NCBI GenBank assembly: GCA_015660915.1
Contig: JACTTZ010000008.1
Coordinates: forward strand, 1 to 64,000
Source of the DNA: Methanomicrobia archaeon
GTDB lineage: Archaea > Halobacteriota > Bog-38 > Methanoflorentales > Methanoflorentaceae
DNA: 64,000 bases
Direction of reading: 5' to 3'
Shown here: positions 58,865 to 64,000 of the stretch, one piece after another
How the letters are laid out: each line of letters opens with the position of its first letter
Numbering within the stretch: position 1 is the stretch's first letter
Notes under the pieces: model-generated
What the model saw: only the letters and a program-made list of their open reading frames with translations
Told to the model about the DNA's origin: nothing
The model's database searches: none
Made by a program: the position numbers and the translations under genes

Positions 58865-59104
58865 ATGAAATGGAAAGAATTGTGGGGCGTCGAAGTAGAG
58901 AGTTCAAAAAGCGTTTCGCTGAGGATTAGCATCTCCGAGGGGGAAGATACAGCTCAGGTACTCGGCATTCGTAAGTGGGTGCAGCGTGGCACTGAGAAGT
59001 ATCCGACTAAAGATGGCTTTGCAATACAAGTGACGCGCGCGACCATCGATCAGCTTATTAACGCATTAGAAGCGGCAAGAGACTACGCAAGCGAAGGCGA
59101 GTAA
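58865..59104 (+). CDS. Small protein, possibly PC4/YdbC-like nucleic-acid-binding fold
   Basis: LRISISEGEDTAQVLGIRKWVQRGTEKYPTKDGFAIQVTRATIDQLINALEAA resembles the PC4 IRkWy...PTkkGi pattern. Confidence 0.4.
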   Translation: MKWKELWGVEVESSKSVSLRISISEGEDTAQVLGIRKWVQRGTEKYPTKDGFAIQVTRATIDQLINALEAARDYASEGE

Positions 59105-59218
59105 AGGACGCGTTCTTTCAGTAGTGAGCTGCCAAGTCAAGTTCAAAGCGCTGACCAACGCGGAAACGCGTTTTTGACACCGTAACGCTTCTATACTCAT
59201 ACGTCTTATTACATCTGA

Positions 59219-59638
59219 ATGTCAGACGCGGAGCTCGAAAAATTCATACGAGAGAAAATAAGGCAGCTTGGGGTGGACGGATTATATGATAATCCGAAAC
59301 TAACCCTCGTAGCTGAGCTGATTTACGGAACTCTCGATAGAGCTCTCGAAGCAGCGCTGAATTACGACATCATGGATGACATTATTGCTTTATATCGAAA
59401 TCGATTCGATATGACGGCAATCAGTGCGGAGATGGACCATCCTGAGGTTTATAGCAAAGCCATCAAAGACTATGGGTCGTGGCGCGGCGCTTTGAAGGCT
59501 GCGAAGGCAAAGTGCGAACAAATGCGTGCAATCGAAAAGGATGAATGGACGTTCCCCAGTTACAAGACGCAAGAGTTATCTAAACGACTGGCAGCAGACG
59601 CCGATGCGGATAACAAAATAAATTCAAGCCGAGATTAA
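59219..59638 (+). CDS. Hypothetical protein with one homing-endonuclease-associated-repeat-like motif
   Basis: MTAISAEMDHPEVYSKAIKDYGSWRGALKAAKAKCE resembles the p.ly..a...yGSW..AL.AAG repeat; no nuclease domain seen. Confidence 0.45.
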   Translation: MSDAELEKFIREKIRQLGVDGLYDNPKLTLVAELIYGTLDRALEAALNYDIMDDIIALYRNRFDMTAISAEMDHPEVYSKAIKDYGSWRGALKAAKAKCEQMRAIEKDEWTFPSYKTQELSKRLAADADADNKINSSRD

Positions 59639-59820
59639 GAGCCCAAGCGCGCCTTTTTTGAACACTTCAATACTGATGATTGTATCTCGGAGCACTGGTG
59701 TTTAATATCGTGTTCTAGGCCGTTTAGATAGTCTATGAGCGTATTGCGCGCACAGTTTAGGCAAATATTTATATTTCACTCTCGTACATAGAAGCTAGAC
59801 GAAGAATCACAAGTGATAAG

Positions 59821-60597
59821 ATGGGTGAATACGACTTCGACCGCCTTATTCGGTACAGGAGAGTTGACGTGCTTTCGAAGGCTTTAAATGACGAAAATGA
59901 GCACCAGCGATTTAAGGCAGTTGATGCGCTCGAAGCGGTTGCGCTTGCTTCAGGCGATGCGGATTCATCAGCCCGCGATGTGTTGGTTCAAGCTGCGACG
60001 CAGAGCGCACACGAAGACGTGAGGTTGCACGCTAAGATCGCTCTAAGAACTCTAAGCACCTTACAAGAAGGTCGCTTCCAGAAGACGAACGATCACCGAG
60101 AAAACGGTCTGCAACATCCCGAATCTAAGAAAAACACGACGCAGAAGCCGCAACGTGAAAACCACCAACCTGAGAATAGGCTTCTTTGCGAACTGGATGA
60201 GGATTGTACGACTTTGATGGTCCGCGGGAGTTCTCTAAGCCCACGTCATAGGCCAGGCGCAATAAAGGGCGGCAAATGGGACAAACAGGCGAGGGTATGG
60301 CGATTTCCGATCAATCGAGCATCGATTGAAAGCCTCAAGAACGGTGGCGTCGTGCTGCATCCGACCGTGCAGTGTTTATGCACATCTTCTCACAACACTT
60401 GGGCTGTAGGAACGCGCAATAAGAAATGGATCAAGGTTTTAGGGGATACCCACGAGATAGAGGGCAGTATTAAACAGGTTCCAGGGTCTCAATGGGATAA
60501 CTCGGAAAAAGCGTGGAGAATTCCATTTAAAGCTGACTCCATCAAGCGCCTCATACGGATCGACCGTCTTTACGTCAGCCCGTTCATCCTCGACTAG
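59821..60597 (+). CDS. HEAT-like N-terminus plus two HARP-like modules
   Basis: VDVLSKALNDENEHQRFKAVDALEAVA...; two copies of IKGGKWDKQARVWRFPINRASIESLK and IKQVPGSQWDNSEKAWRIPFKADSIKRLI. Confidence 0.5.
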   Translation: MGEYDFDRLIRYRRVDVLSKALNDENEHQRFKAVDALEAVALASGDADSSARDVLVQAATQSAHEDVRLHAKIALRTLSTLQEGRFQKTNDHRENGLQHPESKKNTTQKPQRENHQPENRLLCELDEDCTTLMVRGSSLSPRHRPGAIKGGKWDKQARVWRFPINRASIESLKNGGVVLHPTVQCLCTSSHNTWAVGTRNKKWIKVLGDTHEIEGSIKQVPGSQWDNSEKAWRIPFKADSIKRLIRIDRLYVSPFILD

Positions 60598-60701
60598 TCT
60601 ATCCTTTTTTGCGCTTTTTTAGCACAGCTAGCGCGACGGAGACGTTGGCAACACTCTTCTGCGCTGTTAAAAAAAAGAGAAAAGAGTAATAGAAGGAACT
60701 A

Positions 60702-61523
60702 TCACTCTGGTTTCGATATCAGCTTAGTCTTGCTAAGTATGGCACCGTCTCTCGAGTGAGGTGCTCTCTTTACCGTGTCACCAGCCTTTTCCATCTCACG
60801 TGCTTCATCTACGAGTTTGGCCGCGGTGCGCATCATATCGTGAGACGCCGCTGTAAGGGGCACGTACTTCTCCCACTCTTTAGTCATAAAGCAGGCTTTA
60901 ACGTTGACGTCGGCGACTTTTGCTGCCATTTCGTACGCGGCGATCGCTTTTGCCCGCGCGTAGGGGTTGCTGAACTCATTGATAGTCGCCTTTTCCGCCG
61001 TCATAACGATCTTAGGTAGCTCGCATTCTTTGCCCTCTTTAATCGCTGTGAGACAAGTGTCAAGCGCAGTGTGGAGCACTCTAAAGGTGCCAGTTGCCGC
61101 AAGGACCTTCATCAAGTCGGCGTTGTAAATGGCCATCTCTACAGGGTCTAACCACTCTCTCCTGGCGCCGATCATCGCATCAGCGTTAATTAGGATGTAC
61201 CCGAATCCCCCTTCCTCTTCAAGCTTGTCCTTCAGCTTTGGTGAGTCCGTAATGACGACGACCTTCTTGCCTGCAGCCTTTAACAAAGTTCGAGCTTTTG
61301 TTGGGCCTGGTTGCGCCGCATTAGGCGACACAACGACACACAAATCCGGTTCAAATTTCAGCAGTGCTTCGACAACCTTTGCCGCATCTTCTTCTTTCAT
61401 CTTCGTGCCGCTCGTAACGGTCACCGCTTCAAAATCATCACGGTCTGCGCGCTCGTCGAGCAGCAAATCAGTCATCAAACCGCTTACGATGTTACCTATT
61501 TTCGCGATTCCTAATTTCACCAT
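60702..61523 (-). CDS. mtd: F420-dependent methylene-tetrahydromethanopterin dehydrogenase
   Basis: MVKLGIAKIGNIVSGLMTDLLLDERADRDDFEAVTVTSGTKMKEEDA; VVSPNAAQPGPTKART. Confidence 0.97.
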   Translation of the reverse strand: MVKLGIAKIGNIVSGLMTDLLLDERADRDDFEAVTVTSGTKMKEEDAAKVVEALLKFEPDLCVVVSPNAAQPGPTKARTLLKAAGKKVVVITDSPKLKDKLEEEGGFGYILINADAMIGARREWLDPVEMAIYNADLMKVLAATGTFRVLHTALDTCLTAIKEGKECELPKIVMTAEKATINEFSNPYARAKAIAAYEMAAKVADVNVKACFMTKEWEKYVPLTAASHDMMRTAAKLVDEAREMEKAGDTVKRAPHSRDGAILSKTKLISKPE

Positions 61524-61670
61524 ATTTAATTCACCTGTTACCTTTAAAAGCTAAGCTGTAGCTCTCGTAGGGCCACATCATTCTTAAGTTAAGGCAGGAT
61601 ATATCTCTTTTGGTTACCGGTCAGACAGAGGCTTTCACAGGCCTCTATCTACAAACGGAACTCGCAACGA

Positions 61671-62579
61671 TCATTCTAGGTCAGCATAATCGCTCAGAAT
61701 CTGGTGAAGGTCGAACTTGAAAGGCCCAAGCTCTCCTCCGTAGTTGCCTGCTGATATACTCTTAATTCCTTGCGCATGAGCTGCGGCGTGCATTCCCCGC
61801 TTCATCGCTTCAGCAATAACCCCTTCGTCAAGGCCACAAATTACGATTTCATAAATCGATTTCACGCCGTCCGGGACGAATGAATCAGGGATTTTGTCTT
61901 TGAGTGTCGGGGCAAGTCTGTGGTGGGTAGAAGCCTTCATAAAAGTCGAGTATGTTGGACAACCTACTTTAGACCCGGATGCAACAATCCCTCCTGGGAA
62001 CGGGGTTATCGTCCCTTCAACAGATTTGATTGCTCCAACTGCAGCTTGAGCGGCCAAGAGCGCCGAACCTTGCGTTTCGCCGTAGATAAAGAAATTGCCC
62101 CCGGCAACACCCTTTTGCACGCCATAGGTCTCTTCACAGATGAACTCGCCCTCAAGAATGGGGATCGCCCACACGCTCCGACCACCGACAGTGGTCTGAT
62201 ATTCGTATCCGTCTCCAAAGAAGTGGAGCTTCACCGGCACTGTTTCTTCTGATTCCAACGCGTTGAACACAGCGGTTGTGGCGGCGGTGAGGACGCATTC
62301 TCCAATCCTTTCAATAAGGTTGCTTTTTATCTGTTTCTTGGATGGATGAACAACCATAATTATGACCCCTGGTCTGCCATCAGGAGTCTCGTTAGGCTGT
62401 ACATAGCGATCTATTCCTGCTTCTGCGCTACAACCGATGACCGATGTTGCAAATCCAGTCGCAACGATTGCAGCAGTTTCGGCAAGCGCGGTGGTTGCGC
62501 CCGTAATCAAGACGCGTGCTACGTATACGGGGAATGCCTCTGCGTAGGTGTCGTCAATTTTTACGCCGTTTACCTTCAT
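61671..62579 (-). CDS. ftr: Formylmethanofuran:tetrahydromethanopterin formyltransferase
   Basis: MKVNGVKIDDTYAEAFPVYVARVLITGAT; GASGSKVGCPTYSTFMKASTHHRLAPTLKDKI-type; C-terminal GGELGPFKFDLH. Confidence 0.97.
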   Translation of the reverse strand: MKVNGVKIDDTYAEAFPVYVARVLITGATTALAETAAIVATGFATSVIGCSAEAGIDRYVQPNETPDGRPGVIIMVVHPSKKQIKSNLIERIGECVLTAATTAVFNALESEETVPVKLHFFGDGYEYQTTVGGRSVWAIPILEGEFICEETYGVQKGVAGGNFFIYGETQGSALLAAQAAVGAIKSVEGTITPFPGGIVASGSKVGCPTYSTFMKASTHHRLAPTLKDKIPDSFVPDGVKSIYEIVICGLDEGVIAEAMKRGMHAAAHAQGIKSISAGNYGGELGPFKFDLHQILSDYADLE

Positions 62580-62792
62580 TTTAAACCTTCCAACATTTTA
62601 TCATCCCTTAGCATCGTCCGCTATTATATCTTTCTGTTTCAAAAAATAGGGCTGTCAGGACTCGGTGCGCTTCTATGACCTTAGATCAATTAGTTGGAGC
62701 ATTGCCGTGCGTTGATTTCTGGCTCGAAGTATCTACGGGGCGTATAAGCGTACTGGATGCGCGCGTCTGCGACATAGTACTTTAAAATTGTT

Positions 62793-63230
62793 TTGTGCAA
62801 GCGTTTATTGCGCATTATTCACATAGATTCTATGATGCGTTATCCTCGCAGTCGTTTTGTTGTGCAGGAGCATTTCGCTAGGCATCATCACTATGACTTT
62901 CGTCTCGAAATGGACGGAACTTTAAAGAGCTGGGCAATTCCAAAAGAAGTCCCTCGCGTACGGAAAGTTAAGCGCCTCGCTGTAAAAGTCGAGGATCACG
63001 ACTTGGATTACATTGGCTTTGAGGGAGAGATTGCGGAGGGCCAATACGGTGCGGGGACCGTCAAGATATTCGATTCAGGGGACTACTACTTGCTCGAAAA
63101 GAAAGAGGATAAGATTAAAGTGGCCCTTCTCGGTAGCAAGCTCGAGGGCGTATACGAGCTTATTCGTTTGAAAGATCCGAAGAACTGGCTCATGTTTATG
63201 GTGGGTGATCGTCCGTACGTTACCAGTTAA
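62793..63230 (+). CDS. Stand-alone LigD-type 3'-phosphoesterase domain protein (start probably about 62832-62835)
   Basis: RSRFVVQEHFARHHHYDFRLEMDGTLKSWAIPKEVP; EDHDLDYIGFEGEIAEGQYGAGTVKIFDSGDY. Confidence 0.93.
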   Translation: MCKRLLRIIHIDSMMRYPRSRFVVQEHFARHHHYDFRLEMDGTLKSWAIPKEVPRVRKVKRLAVKVEDHDLDYIGFEGEIAEGQYGAGTVKIFDSGDYYLLEKKEDKIKVALLGSKLEGVYELIRLKDPKNWLMFMVGDRPYVTS

Positions 63231-63242
63231 GCAGGAGCAGAC

Positions 63243-63410
63243 GTGACCAACTCAAGAAAGATATTGTGTAAGGATGGATGCACGGGATGCAACGTCGCGA
63301 ACACTGCGCTGATCGTGCCTATCCATAAAATGAAAGAAAGAGACTTTAAGAAGTTGGGTATCGACTTTTGGACCTCAGACTTCAGCGACATATTTTCGAA
63401 CGGAACATGA
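63243..63410 (+). CDS. Candidate 55-aa Cys-containing small protein (absent from ORF track)
   Basis: GTG start: VTNSRKILCKDGCTGCNVANTALIVPIHKMKERDFKKLGIDFWTSDFSDIFSNGT. Confidence 0.4.
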   Translation: MTNSRKILCKDGCTGCNVANTALIVPIHKMKERDFKKLGIDFWTSDFSDIFSNGT

Positions 63411-63492
63411 TTACGTCTGATAAGCGCCTTTTACAGTTATTTGAGACTGCCAAGAAAATGCAATCCCAATCGATCTCTGTTAGAGACTCAAA

Positions 63493-64000
63493 ATGCTGAA
63501 AAAGCCTCTTAAGGACTTTCAAGGTAACGAGTATCTCGAAAAGTATTTTTCTGTTGATTTCAGAACGATTGCTCGCGACACGTGCTTTCTAATGTCGAGC
63601 GTTGCCACCGTAAAAAAGCACAAGTTAACTCCACATGTTTACACAAGCAATAAGTTGGCAGACAGACGAGTCGGTTGGATCTACTACCAAGCCTATACGT
63701 TAGCTCTATCGGGCAAGTATGTCGAAAGCCTCGCGCGATTTGATGAGGTGTTGAGACTGGAGCCAGGGTACATCCACGCGTGGAATCAAAAAGGTCTATG
63801 CAACTATTTTTTAAAGCGCTATAGTAGCGCCATCAGTTGCTTTGACAAAGCTAGCTCTTTGAACTCGCTCTATCTTGAGTCGCTTAACAACAAAGGCTGC
63901 GCTTTGCAGAGACTTGATGAGTTTGGAGCAGCAATCGATTGCTTTGATAAAGTGGAATCGATACGCGCAGGTTTGTTTGAGACGTTAAACAACAAAGCCC
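63493..64000 (+). CDS. TPR-repeat protein (runs off window end; absent from ORF track)
   Basis: YYQAYTLALSGKYVESLARFDEVLRLEPGYIHAWNQKGLCNYFLKRYSSAISCFDKASSLNSLYLESLNNKGCALQRLDEFGAAIDCFDKVESI. Confidence 0.85.
   Translation, partial: MLKKPLKDFQGNEYLEKYFSVDFRTIARDTCFLMSSVATVKKHKLTPHVYTSNKLADRRVGWIYYQAYTLALSGKYVESLARFDEVLRLEPGYIHAWNQKGLCNYFLKRYSSAISCFDKASSLNSLYLESLNNKGCALQRLDEFGAAIDCFDKVESIRAGLFETLNNKA

Noticed and set aside
59281-59297. Perfect inverted repeat ggattat-atg-ataatcc
   Set aside because: Lies inside the coding sequence of ORF 59219 and has a different spacing from the Mo/W motif; likely coincidental.
1-64000. CRISPR array or phage/defence island
   Set aside because: No regularly spaced repeats, Cas genes, integrase or phage structural genes were recognised.

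Overview
64 kb of a euryarchaeal, methanogen-like chromosome. It opens with the 3' end of a 23S rRNA, a tRNA-Cys(GCA) and a 5S rRNA. Most of the rest is well-packed core archaeal coding: a formylmethanofuran dehydrogenase B-D-C cluster with a divergent FmdE-like gene, Mtd, Ftr, enolase, ApgM, CobD, RfcS, aIF2-gamma, Rpo7/Spt4, S24e/S27ae, KEOPS Kae1/Bud32/Pcc1, S15, ProRS, Map/PepQ, G1P dehydrogenase, AcnX-type phosphomevalonate dehydratase, NadM and a CbiM-QO cobalt transporter. Three observations stand out. (1) About 8.7-20.4 kb is a molybdate/tungstate-transport island holding intact Mod/Wtp/Tup genes mixed with decayed fragments of further copies (modB, modA, wtpA and a wtpB-like permease). 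(2) Six inverted repeats of one architecture, CGWTAT-N12-ATAWCG (two with one mismatch), lie only in front of the Mo/W enzyme and transporter genes, which points to a ModE-like regulon. (3) The thermosome (group II chaperonin) gene is split inside the apical-domain region into two ORFs of 364 and 187 aa, the second with its own Shine-Dalgarno-like sequence. Also noted: a (PTAE/PTPE)n tail on ribosomal protein S24e, the tRNA-Cys abutting 5S, small ORFs missing from the ORF track, and a HEAT protein with HARP-like modules. All product calls come from reading the sequence and recalling family motifs; no searches were run.
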